Source: Thermoplasmata archaeon
Lineage (GTDB): Archaea; Thermoplasmatota; Thermoplasmata; Lutacidiplasmatales; UBA184
Assembly: GCA_021809545.1 (NCBI GenBank)
Contig: JAKAYL010000005.1
Location: forward strand, 1-57,293
Reading direction: 5' to 3'
Length of the DNA stretch: 57,293 bases
Shown here: one piece after another, positions 10,170 through 19,748 of the stretch
Position numbering within the stretch: the stretch's first letter is position 1
Layout of the letters: every line of letters starts with the position of its first letter
The notes under the pieces: generated by a model
Told to the model about the DNA's origin: nothing
The model's input: only the letters and a program-made list of their open reading frames with translations
Databases searched by the model: none
Made by a program: the position numbers and the translations under genes

Positions 10170-12623
10170 ATGGCGGAGCCCAAGCAGTATGAGATCTTCC
10201 TCGTGGGCGGGTCGTACGACCCGACCAGCGGAGAGCCCGTCGTGGAGCTCTACGGACGGACCCGCGAGGGGGGGTCCGTCACTGCCCGCTACTACGGGTT
10301 CATCCCCTACTTCCACCTGAAGAGCCTCTCGACCGAACGTCTGGAGGCGGTGCGGAAGGACTCCCGGGTCCGGGATGTGAAGGAGGTCACGCTCTGGGTC
10401 GACGGGACCGAGCAGAAATGCTACCGCGTCAACGTGAAGCTGCCCCACACCGTGCCGGAGCTCCGCCGGACCTACGGGGACCCGGAGGACGAGACGAGCG
10501 TTCTCGCGTGCGACATTCCCTTTGCCCACCGTTTCCTCTACGACAAGCACCGGGCCGGATCTGCGACCGTGGTGTTCCAGGGGGTTCCTGAGACGGAGGC
10601 CGTGGCCGGCCGGTATTCCACCCAGGAGGTCGTTCGGGTGGAAGGGGAGATCTCCCCCGGGAAGCCCTTCCGCCCGACCCTCACCTTCCTCTCCTTCGAC
10701 ATCGAGAACTCGCTGAGGGATCGGCACCTCTTCTGCCTGAGCTATACGGTGCAGAAAGGGGATGGACCCCTGGAGTCGCACACCCTCTTCGGGGACGAGA
10801 AGAAGATGTTGAGCGACTTCGTCGAGGTCGTCAAGAAGGAGGACCCCGACGTCATCACGGGGTACAACATCGGCGGGTACGACCTTCCGCTGCTCCAGGA
10901 GCGGGTGGAGAAGCTGGGCCTTCCAGAGAACTACCTCACCTTGGGCCGGGACGGGGCTCCGCTCTCGGACATCGGGGACCGGCTGTGGAGGGCGCACGGC
11001 CGGGTGATCGCGGACGCCTGGTGGTCGGCCCGAACCATCCTCCACCCCAAGCAGGAGTCGTTGCAGTTCGTGGCGAGCCAGCTCCTGGGGGAGGGCAAGA
11101 TGGACGTGGACCGCCGGAGCATCGATGCCGAGTGGGAGAAGGATGCCCTCCGTGTCCGGCAGTACTGTGAGAAGGATGCGGAGCTTGCCCTCCGGATCCT
11201 GAGGAAGCTCCGGGCCGTCGAGCGAGGCGAGGACATGGCCTCCGTGACGGGGCTCTACCTCGACGAGGGCCTGAACGGTCGCACCAGCACGCTGGTCGAC
11301 TCGCTCCTCATCCGGGCCGCGGACCTGCGGAACATCGGGGTTCCCCCCACCCACCGGGCCAGGGACGAGGCGGCGATCGAAGGCGGCTTTGTCCTGGACA
11401 TGAAGCCCCAGCTCGCCAACTGGGTCGTGGTCCTCGATTTCAAATCGATGTACCCCTCCATCATCATCTCCAAGAACATCTGCTTCACCACGCTCTCGCC
11501 CGAAGGGACGAACGTGGCCCCGAACGGGATCAAGTTCCTGGACAGCGGGATCCGCCGCGGGCTCATCCCCGACATCCTCCAGTGGCTGATGGGGGAGCGG
11601 GACCGGCTGAAGCGCCTCGCCCGGGAGGCGACCGACCCGGAGGAGAAGGGCTACTACGACGGGCTCCAGGCCGCGGTCAAGATCCTCATGAACTCCTTCT
11701 ACGGCGTCATGGCGAGCTCCTTCTACCGCTTCACGAACAAGGAGATCGGTGCGGCCATCACGGCCTTCGCCCGGAACGAGATCCACCGGGTCATCGACCA
11801 GGTGAACAATTCCGGCGCCGTCGTCATCTATTCCGATACGGACAGCGTCTTCGTGCAGTCCCCCTTCCCTTCGGTCGAGGGGGCCCGCAAGTTCGGGGAG
11901 GAGATCGCCGCCCAGTTCACCCGGGCCGGGTCGACCTTCGAGTTCCAGAGCGTCTTCCAGGCCTTCTTCAGCCATGGGGCGAAGAAGCGCTACGTGGCCC
12001 GCCAGGTCTGGCCCAAGGAGGAGCAGATCGTCCGGGGGTACGAGACCCGACGTTCGGACTCCTTTGAGCTCCAGGTCGAGGCGCTGAACGACATCTTCCG
12101 CCTCATCCTGGATGGCCGGAAAGAGGAGGCCATCGAGCGGGCCAAGGAACTGGTCCGAAGCACCCAGAGGGCGGAGATCCCGAAGGAGAAGCTCGTCATC
12201 GCCCGGACCGTACGGGTGGAGAGCGAGTACAACGAGAAGACACGGGGAAGCCTCCCCTTCCTCCGGGTCTTCAAGCAGCTCAAGGAGGAGGGCTTCGACG
12301 TCATCCCCGGGATGAAGGTCGCCTGGATCGTGACGGATTCCCGGAAGTCCCCACAAGAGATCGAACCCTACCACTTGGGACGCCCCTTTCCGGAGTCCAA
12401 GAAACCTGACTATGGATACTATGCCGGACGCCTGGCCCAGACCCTCTCCCGGATCACGGAGGTCTTCGGGGTCCCCGAGGCCGAGCTCCTCGGGAAGGAG
12501 ACCGTGACGCAGCGCCGGCTCTCCGACGAGGCCCAGCCGGCCTCCCAGGACGCCGGGTTGGATACCCCTGTGACCTCGCTCAAGTCCGACGGCCGCAAGG
12601 GCCGTCAGATGACCTTCGACTGA
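10170..12623 (+). CDS. polB: Family B DNA polymerase
   Basis: SFDIEN exonuclease motif, DFKSMYPSIIISKNICFTTL, KILMNSFYGVMAS, YSDTDSVFV; no intein in these motifs. Confidence 0.97.
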   Translation: MAEPKQYEIFLVGGSYDPTSGEPVVELYGRTREGGSVTARYYGFIPYFHLKSLSTERLEAVRKDSRVRDVKEVTLWVDGTEQKCYRVNVKLPHTVPELRRTYGDPEDETSVLACDIPFAHRFLYDKHRAGSATVVFQGVPETEAVAGRYSTQEVVRVEGEISPGKPFRPTLTFLSFDIENSLRDRHLFCLSYTVQKGDGPLESHTLFGDEKKMLSDFVEVVKKEDPDVITGYNIGGYDLPLLQERVEKLGLPENYLTLGRDGAPLSDIGDRLWRAHGRVIADAWWSARTILHPKQESLQFVASQLLGEGKMDVDRRSIDAEWEKDALRVRQYCEKDAELALRILRKLRAVERGEDMASVTGLYLDEGLNGRTSTLVDSLLIRAADLRNIGVPPTHRARDEAAIEGGFVLDMKPQLANWVVVLDFKSMYPSIIISKNICFTTLSPEGTNVAPNGIKFLDSGIRRGLIPDILQWLMGERDRLKRLAREATDPEEKGYYDGLQAAVKILMNSFYGVMASSFYRFTNKEIGAAITAFARNEIHRVIDQVNNSGAVVIYSDTDSVFVQSPFPSVEGARKFGEEIAAQFTRAGSTFEFQSVFQAFFSHGAKKRYVARQVWPKEEQIVRGYETRRSDSFELQVEALNDIFRLILDGRKEEAIERAKELVRSTQRAEIPKEKLVIARTVRVESEYNEKTRGSLPFLRVFKQLKEEGFDVIPGMKVAWIVTDSRKSPQEIEPYHLGRPFPESKKPDYGYYAGRLAQTLSRITEVFGVPEAELLGKETVTQRRLSDEAQPASQDAGLDTPVTSLKSDGRKGRQMTFD

Positions 12624-12719
12624 GATCCCGTCCGGCGAATCGTAACTCTCGCCCCCCTCGGGAAGGAGGGAGGCTCCGCCCGGCAAGCCATATATCCGTG
12701 GGCAGGTTCGGAGCACCCC

Positions 12720-13094
12720 GTGGACAGCGTCTACGATCCGTCGGCCCTGAAGATGGTGCTCGTGGTCCGGGGAGAGCTCGGTCTTTCTCCCGGGAAGGCC
12801 GCCGTCCAGGTGGCCCACGGGGCCGTCATGCTCGTGCTCGAGGGGAAGGCCCGGAAGGACCGGGACCTCGAGCGGTGGCTCTCCGAAGGCCAGAAGAAGG
12901 TGGCCCTCCGGGCCCGTTCCCTGGTGGAGATGGAGGAGCTCCGGAAGAAGGCGGCGAGCATGGGCTTGCGCACGGTCTTCGTCCAGGATGCCGGATTGAC
13001 CGAGGTCCCCGCCGGCACGAAGACCGTTCTCGGGATCGGACCGGGCTCGCCTTCGGACATCGACAAGGTCACCGGGTCGCTTCCCCTGCTATAA
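12720..13094 (+). CDS. pth2: Peptidyl-tRNA hydrolase, Pth2 type
   Basis: KMVLVVRGELGLSPGKAAVQVAHGAV and TVFVQDAGLTEVPAGTKTVLGIGPG; TATA-like catatatcc upstream; GTG start. Confidence 0.95.
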   Translation: MDSVYDPSALKMVLVVRGELGLSPGKAAVQVAHGAVMLVLEGKARKDRDLERWLSEGQKKVALRARSLVEMEELRKKAASMGLRTVFVQDAGLTEVPAGTKTVLGIGPGSPSDIDKVTGSLPLL

Positions 13095-13116
13095 GCCCCT
13101 ATTCACGACGACCGCG

Positions 13117-13605
13117 CTAGTTCGCGAGCATCACCGCGGCGAAGAGCACGCCGAGGGTGATGAGCACCGAGAGGATCGAGATGCTCCGGTCCAGTCTTCG
13201 GAGACGGCTCACGTCTCCCCCTGCGGGACGGGATTGCACCGCCCTGCGGATGGCCGGTCCGAGGACAAAGCTGTGGACCGCGCTCGTCAGCACGAGGAAG
13301 AGAACGAGGAGGATCTTTGCCGTGAGCCAGGAGTTCGCGAGGATGGTGGAAAGGCTGGGGGTGGGGGTGCCCAGGAACCAGGTGAGGTTGTAGAGCCCGG
13401 TGACGATGGTGACGAGGAGGGCGCCCCACATCGTCCAGCCGAGGGACCGGGCGACCTTGCTCATGATGCGCGAGTAGAGCTGCCGGTCGGACCCCAGGAC
13501 CGAGTGGACCGCCGCGGCCACGATGCCGAGGCTGATCGACCCTCCGATCCAGACGCAGGCGCCGAGGATGTGCACGAAGAGGACGATCTCATCGACCGTC
13601 GGCAT
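13117..13605 (-). CDS. CopD-like multi-TM membrane protein
   Basis: FVHILGACVWIGGSISLGI with about 4 hydrophobic segments and conserved-type His residues. Confidence 0.65.
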   Translation of the reverse strand: MPTVDEIVLFVHILGACVWIGGSISLGIVAAAVHSVLGSDRQLYSRIMSKVARSLGWTMWGALLVTIVTGLYNLTWFLGTPTPSLSTILANSWLTAKILLVLFLVLTSAVHSFVLGPAIRRAVQSRPAGGDVSRLRRLDRSISILSVLITLGVLFAAVMLAN

Positions 13606-13614
13606 GGGGTCGGC

Positions 13615-14337
13615 TCAGTACCTCTCGACGAAGACCCTCTCCTTGGGGGTTCCCAGGGAGACCGCGAGGTCCTGGACCTCGGAGACCATCTCGGGGACCC
13701 CGCAGATGTAGACGTCGTGCTGGGAAAGGTCCTGGAACAGCTTGCGCACGACGTCCTGGACGTGACCCGACTCCCCCTTCCACTCGTGATCCGGGCGGGA
13801 GAGCACGTTGACCAGGTGGAAGTTCGGCGAGGCCCGGGCGAAGGCCAGCCATCGGTCGTTCAGGATGAGGTCGGCGGGGTGACGATACCCTACTACGAGG
13901 GTGATGTCGATCTCAGGATGCTCCGCAAGGAGCGCCCGGATCATCGTGAAAAACGGGGCGATCCCCGTGCCGGTGGCGACGAAGAGCGCCTTCCGCGAGA
14001 GAGGGTCGTGGACGACGAACCTTCCCAGGGGAAGGAGCACCGTGAACTCCTGTCCGACGAGGGCCCCGCAGAGGAGGTTGGAAGCGAACCCGCTCTCCAC
14101 CTTCTTGATGACGAGCTCGAAGGAGTTCCCGGAGTCGGGGTCCGAGGCGAAGGAGTAGGACCGGGTGACGCTCTTCCCCCCGCGGTCGAGGATGAAGGTG
14201 ACGTACTGCCCCGGGAGGAATTTCAACCGCTCGGAAGAGGGGAGGCGGTAGCGCAGGAGGTAGGTGTCGGTGGCGACCAACTGCTTGTCCTCCAGCGTGG
14301 CCCGGGACCGATGGGGAAACTTCGCCGCTGCGCTCAT
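13615..14337 (-). CDS. Ferredoxin-NAD(P)H reductase (FNR)-like FAD/NAD oxidoreductase
   Basis: LPGQYVTF, TRSYSFASDP, FVATGTGIAPFFTMIR, VYICGVPEMV; start assigned to MSAAAKF within the longer ORF. Confidence 0.9.
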   Translation of the reverse strand: MSAAAKFPHRSRATLEDKQLVATDTYLLRYRLPSSERLKFLPGQYVTFILDRGGKSVTRSYSFASDPDSGNSFELVIKKVESGFASNLLCGALVGQEFTVLLPLGRFVVHDPLSRKALFVATGTGIAPFFTMIRALLAEHPEIDITLVVGYRHPADLILNDRWLAFARASPNFHLVNVLSRPDHEWKGESGHVQDVVRKLFQDLSQHDVYICGVPEMVSEVQDLAVSLGTPKERVFVERY

Positions 14338-14486
14338 CGAAATCTCCCGTGCATTTCCCCGGGGGATGGCGGAAGTCTTAAAGAGCTGTGGTGGGGCCGC
14401 CGAAGGCTCGGTAAACGGTGTTCCCAGCGCGGCTCCGGCCCCCGTTCTCTCGGGGATGTGTGACCGGAAATATCTCTCCACGGCCT

Positions 14487-14765
14487 TCACTTGAAGGTGG
14501 ATTGGAAGGTGTTCCCTTCGTCGTCCCAGATCGTGATGCAGCTGCCCTCGCACTCGTAGAGGCAGGCGTTGCAGAGGATGCAGGCCGAGCCGTTCTCCGC
14601 AACGGACTTTTCCTCCCGGAAGTGGAACTTGGCGGCCACCTCCGGATCGTCGACCACGGCCGGGAACTCTCCCCTGGGGTGCATCACGAAGACGCTGACC
14701 GGACAGACGTCGAAGCAGTGCCGGCATCCGGTGCACTTCTCAATCTGTACCTTCACATCGACCAT
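14487..14765 (-). CDS. Ferredoxin-like protein with one canonical and one atypical Cys cluster
   Basis: CTGCRHCFDVCP and CILCNACLYECEGSC clusters. Confidence 0.9.
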   Translation of the reverse strand: MVDVKVQIEKCTGCRHCFDVCPVSVFVMHPRGEFPAVVDDPEVAAKFHFREEKSVAENGSACILCNACLYECEGSCITIWDDEGNTFQSTFK

Positions 14766-14789
14766 GGTCTTCTCCCTCGGCGGACCCCG

Positions 14790-15326
14790 CTAGGCACCGA
14801 CGGTCCTCTCGATGTCGGCCCGCCGTCGGCGTTGCCGCTCCCGCAACGTGCTCAACCGTTCCCGGGCGTCGTCCGGGAGGACGGTCTCCAGGCAGGAGAG
14901 GGGGTAGTCGGTCTCGTGGGCGAGTTCCGAGCGTTCGGCCGCCACGATCTGCTCCAGGAGGTCGGCCAGCTCCCTGCGGGAGGCGGGATCGTCGTAGGCG
15001 TGGTTCGCAACGATCTCCCGCAGGGATTTGAGGGCCTCCCCGTCCTCCACGTAGTGGCGGGAGATTCCGTCCAGATGGCTGGCACAGCTGTCCATCATGA
15101 CCGACCGTGCCTCGGGGATCAGCCCGTCCCGCAACTCCGAGCCGTGAAGCTGATGATGGTACTCCTCCAGTCGTGAGAGGGCCGAGAGTATCTCCTCTCC
15201 CGAGGTACCGGGGTCGGAGCGGAGCTTCCGCGCAGCCTCTTGCAACCGATCGAGCAGTCGTGAGGTCACTTCGTTCTCGTGGCGGATCCCCTCGAGGGGA
15301 TCCTCGGTGAATTCCGTCATTTTCAT
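14790..15326 (-). CDS. Hemerythrin (HHE)-like domain protein
   Basis: IRHENEVTSRLLDRL...YHHQLHGSELRDGLIPEAR...CASHLDGISRHYVEDGEALKSLREIVANHAYDD. Confidence 0.65.
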   Translation of the reverse strand: MKMTEFTEDPLEGIRHENEVTSRLLDRLQEAARKLRSDPGTSGEEILSALSRLEEYHHQLHGSELRDGLIPEARSVMMDSCASHLDGISRHYVEDGEALKSLREIVANHAYDDPASRRELADLLEQIVAAERSELAHETDYPLSCLETVLPDDARERLSTLRERQRRRRADIERTVGA

Positions 15327-15367
15327 TACCTCTGGTTGGCTATACTGGCTGGGCCCTTATGGGGCTT

Positions 15368-15409
15368 CCACCGAACCGTTTCGGCCGGAATCCTATAGCC
15401 GTTCGGTGG
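15368..15409. repeat. 9-bp inverted repeat CCACCGAAC - 24 nt - GTTCGGTGG
   Basis: Read directly at 15368-15376 and 15401-15409; encloses TCCTATAG. Confidence 0.7.
15371..15386. promoter_or_regulatory. Imperfect palindrome CCGAACCGTTTCGGCC upstream of the hemerythrin gene
   Basis: 15/16 identical to 18277-18292; 46 nt before the start codon. Confidence 0.55.
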
Positions 15410-15432
15410 ATGCTCTTGTTGGGGACAAGAAG

Positions 15433-15915
15433 ATGGCCGAAGTGAAGTTGGAGGAGAAGATGCAGTCCTTGGAGGACCTGCTCAGGCAGGACCATGATGA
15501 GATCGACGGATACTGGGAAGAAGCGGAGCAGCGGAGGGCGGCGGGGGACGCCACGGCGCTCGACTTCTACCGGAAGTTCACGCTCGCCCTCGACGAGCAC
15601 ATCGAGGTGGAGGAGGAGATCGTCTTCCCGTACAGCGTGAAGACCCGGGAACAGGAGTCCCGGCACATCATCGACATCATGCGGGCCGAGCACGTGGAGA
15701 TCCGCAAGTTGCTCGGCAAGATCAACGCCGCCATCTCCGCGGCCAAGCTGCCGAGCGAGGAGGACGAGACCGAGCTCAAGAACGTTCTCGGGGCCCACAA
15801 CACCCGGGAGGAGGGGCTCTACTACCCTGACTTTGACGCGGCGTTCTCCAAGACCCCTGAGGGGCAGGAGATGCTCCACAAGGTCCGATCCCTCTGCCAC
15901 TGCGGCCACAGGTGA
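15433..15915 (+). CDS. Hemerythrin HHE cation-binding domain protein
   Basis: LLRQDHDEIDGYWEE...DEHIEVEEEIVFP...IMRAEHVEIRKLLGKI...LGAHNTREEGLYYPDFD. Confidence 0.88.
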   Translation: MAEVKLEEKMQSLEDLLRQDHDEIDGYWEEAEQRRAAGDATALDFYRKFTLALDEHIEVEEEIVFPYSVKTREQESRHIIDIMRAEHVEIRKLLGKINAAISAAKLPSEEDETELKNVLGAHNTREEGLYYPDFDAAFSKTPEGQEMLHKVRSLCHCGHR

Positions 15916-15919
15916 GCCC

Positions 15920-16264
15920 ATGCCGGTCCGCACCCGCAGGGTCTATGACCCCCCGGGGAAGGAGGACGGCAAACGCTACCTCATCGACCGGCTGTGGCCC
16001 CGGGGGATCGCCAAGAGCGCGGCCCAGGTCGACGAGTGGCTCAAGGACCTGGCCCCGAGCGACGAGCTCCGGAAGTGGTATGGCCATGAAGTTGAGAAGT
16101 ACCCCGAGTTCCGCCGGCGCTACCGGGAGGAGCTGCGCTCCCGGTCGGAGGTCCTCTCCCGACTCCGGGAGGAGGCCCGGCATCGCACGATCACCTTGCT
16201 CTTCGGGGCGAAGGACGTCGAACACTGCAACGCGACCGTCCTGAAGGAGCTTCTCACCGACTGA
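15920..16264 (+). CDS. DUF488 family protein
   Basis: RVYDPPGKEDGKRYLIDRLWPRGIAKSAAQVDEWLKDLAPSDELRKWYGH typical DUF488. Confidence 0.93.
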   Translation: MPVRTRRVYDPPGKEDGKRYLIDRLWPRGIAKSAAQVDEWLKDLAPSDELRKWYGHEVEKYPEFRRRYREELRSRSEVLSRLREEARHRTITLLFGAKDVEHCNATVLKELLTD

Positions 16265-16282
16265 GCGTCCGAGGCCAGGGAT

Positions 16283-16954
16283 TCACTGGAAGCGGGTCGA
16301 GGTCTCCATCACATCCTTGAGGATCTTGCGCTCGATGGTGGCCAGCGATTCGGAGAGCGTGGACTTCGCCAGACCGAGGGTCTCGGCGAGCTCCGTGAGC
16401 GAGACCCGGCGAGGCACTTCGTAGTACCCGTTCGACATGGCGTAGCCGAAGATCTCCCGCTGGCGCCGGGTCAGCATCGAGAGCTCCGCCCCTTGGCCCC
16501 CGTGGCGGAGGGACTCGATCGTCACTCCGGGCGTGGTCTCCCGCAGGTGACCGTAGAGAGTCCGGATCTTTGTCTCCGAAGCGACCACGACCCAAGTGGC
16601 CTGTCCTTCCCGGATGAGGAAGGGAAGGCGGGGCATGAGGTGCAGCTTGGCGAGACCCCCGAGCAGGTTGGCGGTCGAGTGGACCACCCGGTATTCGGTC
16701 GCTGAGGGACCGGTCTCGACCAGTTCGACCTCCCGGACCCCGGTGTACCCCGAGATCTCGGGGCCGAGGGAACCGGTCCCTTCCCCCAGGACCCTCAGGT
16801 CCACGGTCGTCTCCTGCCTTCCGGAGGATACGTGGCTCAGGATCTCCACGGTGAACTCGGGATGGGCGACGGAGAACTCCCGCATCCAGGCGCCCTCCGG
16901 CAAGGGCACCTTCAACCGGCAGATCATCGTGGACGGGGGGGCCTCGGGGGTCAT
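16283..16954 (-). CDS. Bacterio-opsin-activator-like (HTH_10) transcriptional regulator
   Basis: C-terminal LTRRQREIFGYAMSNGYYEVPRRVSLTELAETLGLAKSTLSESLATIERKIL. Confidence 0.93.
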   Translation of the reverse strand: MTPEAPPSTMICRLKVPLPEGAWMREFSVAHPEFTVEILSHVSSGRQETTVDLRVLGEGTGSLGPEISGYTGVREVELVETGPSATEYRVVHSTANLLGGLAKLHLMPRLPFLIREGQATWVVVASETKIRTLYGHLRETTPGVTIESLRHGGQGAELSMLTRRQREIFGYAMSNGYYEVPRRVSLTELAETLGLAKSTLSESLATIERKILKDVMETSTRFQ

Positions 16955-16981
16955 GCCACCGGGCTCAGCTACCCGGCTCGT

Positions 16982-18238
16982 TTAATGCTTGCCCATCGGA
17001 GGAGAAACCTTCAGTTTCGCCATTCCGGTCGTCAGGGCTCCCTTGGGCTCGTAGTAAAGGACGGGGATCACCCCTGCGACAACGAGGGCTCCGGCGACCA
17101 TCATGGTCGCCCCGAGCAGGGCCGTCGTTCCCGGTACGAAGGGTGAGGCCTCCGCATCCCGCAGGAAAGCGAGAATCACCGCGAGGGTGAGCAGTCCCAG
17201 CTCGACTCGCAGGACCCGTATCGTCCAGGTGTGGGAGAGATACTGGAAGGGGGCGAGCATGCTGAAGGCCATGGCCATGATCATCGTGCCTGCGAAACCG
17301 AACAGGTTGGTCAAGGCATGCGCCTCCAGGTACCGGAAGTGGCCGCTTCCCGCCATCGCAAGTCCCATGGCCCCCCCGACCAAGAGGAAGGCGGGGCTGG
17401 CGAGGAAGAGCACGGCCGTGGGTTTCCAAGTCGTCGCCCGGAGGACGAGGAGAAAGACCCCGGCGAAGTAGAGGAGCCCGGCGGCCGCCTCGGGAAGGGC
17501 AGCCAGTGCGAGCCAAACCGGGTTCGAGGTGGGAAGGAGGACCATGCCCCCGCCGATGAGGGCGGCCCCGGAGATCGAGAGGGCCGGTAGCACCCGGGCG
17601 AGCCACGAGGGGACGTCCGAGCCGAGGGCCCGGGGGATGAGGTAGTAGCTCACCCCGATGATGAGGAGCAGGACCTGTCCCAGCACGAAGAGGTGGACCC
17701 CCCCGACCCAGAGCCCGAACCCCGGGGCGTCGTAGGTGGATGGCCAGAGAGCGGCCACGCACCACTCGAGGGATGCGGCGAGGTTGAAGAGGACGGAGGC
17801 GAGCACTAGCGGGACGACCACGGTCTCGGCCACTTTCCGCACCGCAGGCCCGCTCCGTGGCGGGCCCCGGAGGCTCAGGAAGAGGGCGAAAGCGAGCACG
17901 GCTATCGAAACGGCCCAGAGGACCGTCCCCAGGACGAAACCCACGGGGTATCCTATCTGTCCGACGGTTCCGAGGAGGACTCCGGATTCCGCCATCCCGA
18001 AGAGGAGCAAGGGCGGGAGCCGTGAGGGTAGGGCTCGTCGGAGGAGGGTAGGGGCGAGGTGGAGAAGGAAGCCGAGGATGTAGAATCCCACGAATCCCGT
18101 GAGGAGCAGCCAGAGCTGGGCATCCCAAGGGACGACCTCGTGCCCGGAGACGGCGTTCAGGACCTCCAGCGCCCCCCAGGCGGCCAGGTGGAGCGGGGCG
18201 AGGAGGAGGAAGGGTCGGTACCCCTTGGCGATCGTCAT
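16982..18238 (-). CDS. NnrS-like / heme-copper-like multi-TM membrane protein
   Basis: About 12 hydrophobic segments; HAL/TMIMAMAFSM features like the NnrS family; starts YRPFLLLAPLHLAAWGALE. Confidence 0.65.
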   Translation of the reverse strand: MTIAKGYRPFLLLAPLHLAAWGALEVLNAVSGHEVVPWDAQLWLLLTGFVGFYILGFLLHLAPTLLRRALPSRLPPLLLFGMAESGVLLGTVGQIGYPVGFVLGTVLWAVSIAVLAFALFLSLRGPPRSGPAVRKVAETVVVPLVLASVLFNLAASLEWCVAALWPSTYDAPGFGLWVGGVHLFVLGQVLLLIIGVSYYLIPRALGSDVPSWLARVLPALSISGAALIGGGMVLLPTSNPVWLALAALPEAAAGLLYFAGVFLLVLRATTWKPTAVLFLASPAFLLVGGAMGLAMAGSGHFRYLEAHALTNLFGFAGTMIMAMAFSMLAPFQYLSHTWTIRVLRVELGLLTLAVILAFLRDAEASPFVPGTTALLGATMMVAGALVVAGVIPVLYYEPKGALTTGMAKLKVSPPMGKH

Positions 18239-18276
18239 CGTCTCCAGGAAGTGTATGGGATAGGTTACTTCTTTGG

Positions 18277-18292
18277 CCGAACCGTTTCGCCC
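18277..18292. promoter_or_regulatory. Imperfect palindrome CCGAACCGTTTCGCCC in the NnrS-like / DUF2249 divergent promoter region
   Basis: 15/16 identical to 15371-15386; 43 nt before the DUF2249 start codon. Confidence 0.55.
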
Positions 18293-18335
18293 TTCTCATT
18301 TACCGCCCCGGAGCGTTGGTGGGTCTGTTGGAACC

Positions 18336-18620
18336 ATGTCCGAGACCGCAGCCCCCCCGAAACTGGAGCTTGACGTACGACCGATCCCCGCCCCCCAGAA
18401 GCACCCGAAGATCTTCGGCACCTTCGAACACTTGGCGGTAGGGGAGAGCTTCGTCCTCGTCAACGACCACGATCCCAAACCGCTCTATTACCAATTCCTG
18501 GCGGAGCGCAACGGCACCTTCTCCTGGACCTATCTCGAACAGGGCCCGGTCCGCTGGAGGGTCCAGATCGGGAAGGTCTCCCCGGAGGCTGCGCCGCACC
18601 TCCCGATGGCCAAGGACTAA
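18336..18620 (+). CDS. DUF2249 domain protein
   Basis: LDVRPIPAPQKHPKIFGTFEHLAVGESFVLVNDHDPKPLYYQFLAERNGTFSWTYLEQGPVRWRVQIGKV. Confidence 0.92.
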   Translation: MSETAAPPKLELDVRPIPAPQKHPKIFGTFEHLAVGESFVLVNDHDPKPLYYQFLAERNGTFSWTYLEQGPVRWRVQIGKVSPEAAPHLPMAKD

Positions 18621-18641
18621 GTGGCCCCTTCCCGCGGTCCC

Positions 18642-19748
18642 ATGGACCGGATCCGTTACCCGCTCGTCCTACTGATGGTGGTCTCCACCATCCTCGGGCT
18701 GTGGGCCGCGCTCCGGCTCATCGGGTGGAACCTCGCGGTGCCCACCGCAGGGTTCGCGGAGTTCCACGGCCCGATCATGGTCGACGGGGTCCTCGCGTCC
18801 CTCATCGGCCTGGAACGGGCGGTCGCCCTTCGCAAGCGCTGGCCCTACCTTGCCCCGGGCCTCTCGGGAGCCGCAACCCTCGCCCTCTTCCTTCCCAACG
18901 GCGAGCAGTGGGCCGGGCTGCTGTGGACCGTCAGCGGGGCGGTGCTCACGCTCGTCTTCCTGACCATCTACCGGTTGCAGCCCTCCTTCCACGGGGGGAT
19001 CATGGTGGTGGGGGCGAGCCTTCTCGCGGTGGGCAACCTGTTCTGGTGGGCCACCTCCCAAGTGCCCTGGATGGTGCTCTGGTGGGTCTCCTTCCTGGTG
19101 CTCCTGATCGCCGCCGAACGGCTGGAGCTCTCCCGGGTCTTCCGCATCTCCCCGGCCCAGCGGGCGGCCTTCGCCACCGGGACCGGGCTCCTGGTCGCTG
19201 CGCCGCTAATGAGCCTCGCTTCGTTCCCGGACGCGGCCCTTCTCGCGGGGGCGGGGCTGGCGGTCCTGGGCGGATGGCTCCTCCTCTACGACATCGCCTG
19301 GCGGAACGTCACGTCTCCAGGGAAGCCGAGATTCCTAGGGGTGACCCTCCTTTCCGGGTATGTCTGGCTCCTCTGCGCCGCACTCCTCGTGATCCTTGGA
19401 GGGCCGACGCTCCCGGCCCTCTACTACGACGCGTTCCTCCACTCGGTCTTCCTCGGGTTCGTCTTCACGATGATCATGGCCCATTCCATGGTCATCCTGC
19501 GGTCCTTCCTCGGAAGGGACATCCCCTTCACGACCCTGTTCTACGTGCCGCTGGTCCTCGTGGAAGGCACCCTGGCCCTACGGGTCTATGCCGATGTGGT
19601 GGGTTGGGAGACGCTGCGGATGTGGGCAGGGCTCCTCAACGTGGTCGCCATCGCGCTCTTCGCGGTGCTCCTCGTGGGCTCGATCGCCCGGGGCTCCCTG
19701 CGCTGGGTCCGGGAGCTGTTCCACCCCGACTTTATGAATGTTCAGTGA
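18642..19748 (+). CDS. NnrS-like multi-TM membrane protein
   Basis: Polytopic; EFHGPIMVDGVLASLIGLERAVALRKRW and YDAFLHSVFLGFVFTMIMAHSMVILRSFLGR; upstream GTG at 18621 also possible. Confidence 0.65.
   Translation: MDRIRYPLVLLMVVSTILGLWAALRLIGWNLAVPTAGFAEFHGPIMVDGVLASLIGLERAVALRKRWPYLAPGLSGAATLALFLPNGEQWAGLLWTVSGAVLTLVFLTIYRLQPSFHGGIMVVGASLLAVGNLFWWATSQVPWMVLWWVSFLVLLIAAERLELSRVFRISPAQRAAFATGTGLLVAAPLMSLASFPDAALLAGAGLAVLGGWLLLYDIAWRNVTSPGKPRFLGVTLLSGYVWLLCAALLVILGGPTLPALYYDAFLHSVFLGFVFTMIMAHSMVILRSFLGRDIPFTTLFYVPLVLVEGTLALRVYADVVGWETLRMWAGLLNVVAIALFAVLLVGSIARGSLRWVRELFHPDFMNVQ

Noticed and set aside
10140-12818. 892-aa minus-strand ORF opposite polB
   Set aside because: Antisense shadow ORF; polB motifs on the plus strand are unambiguous
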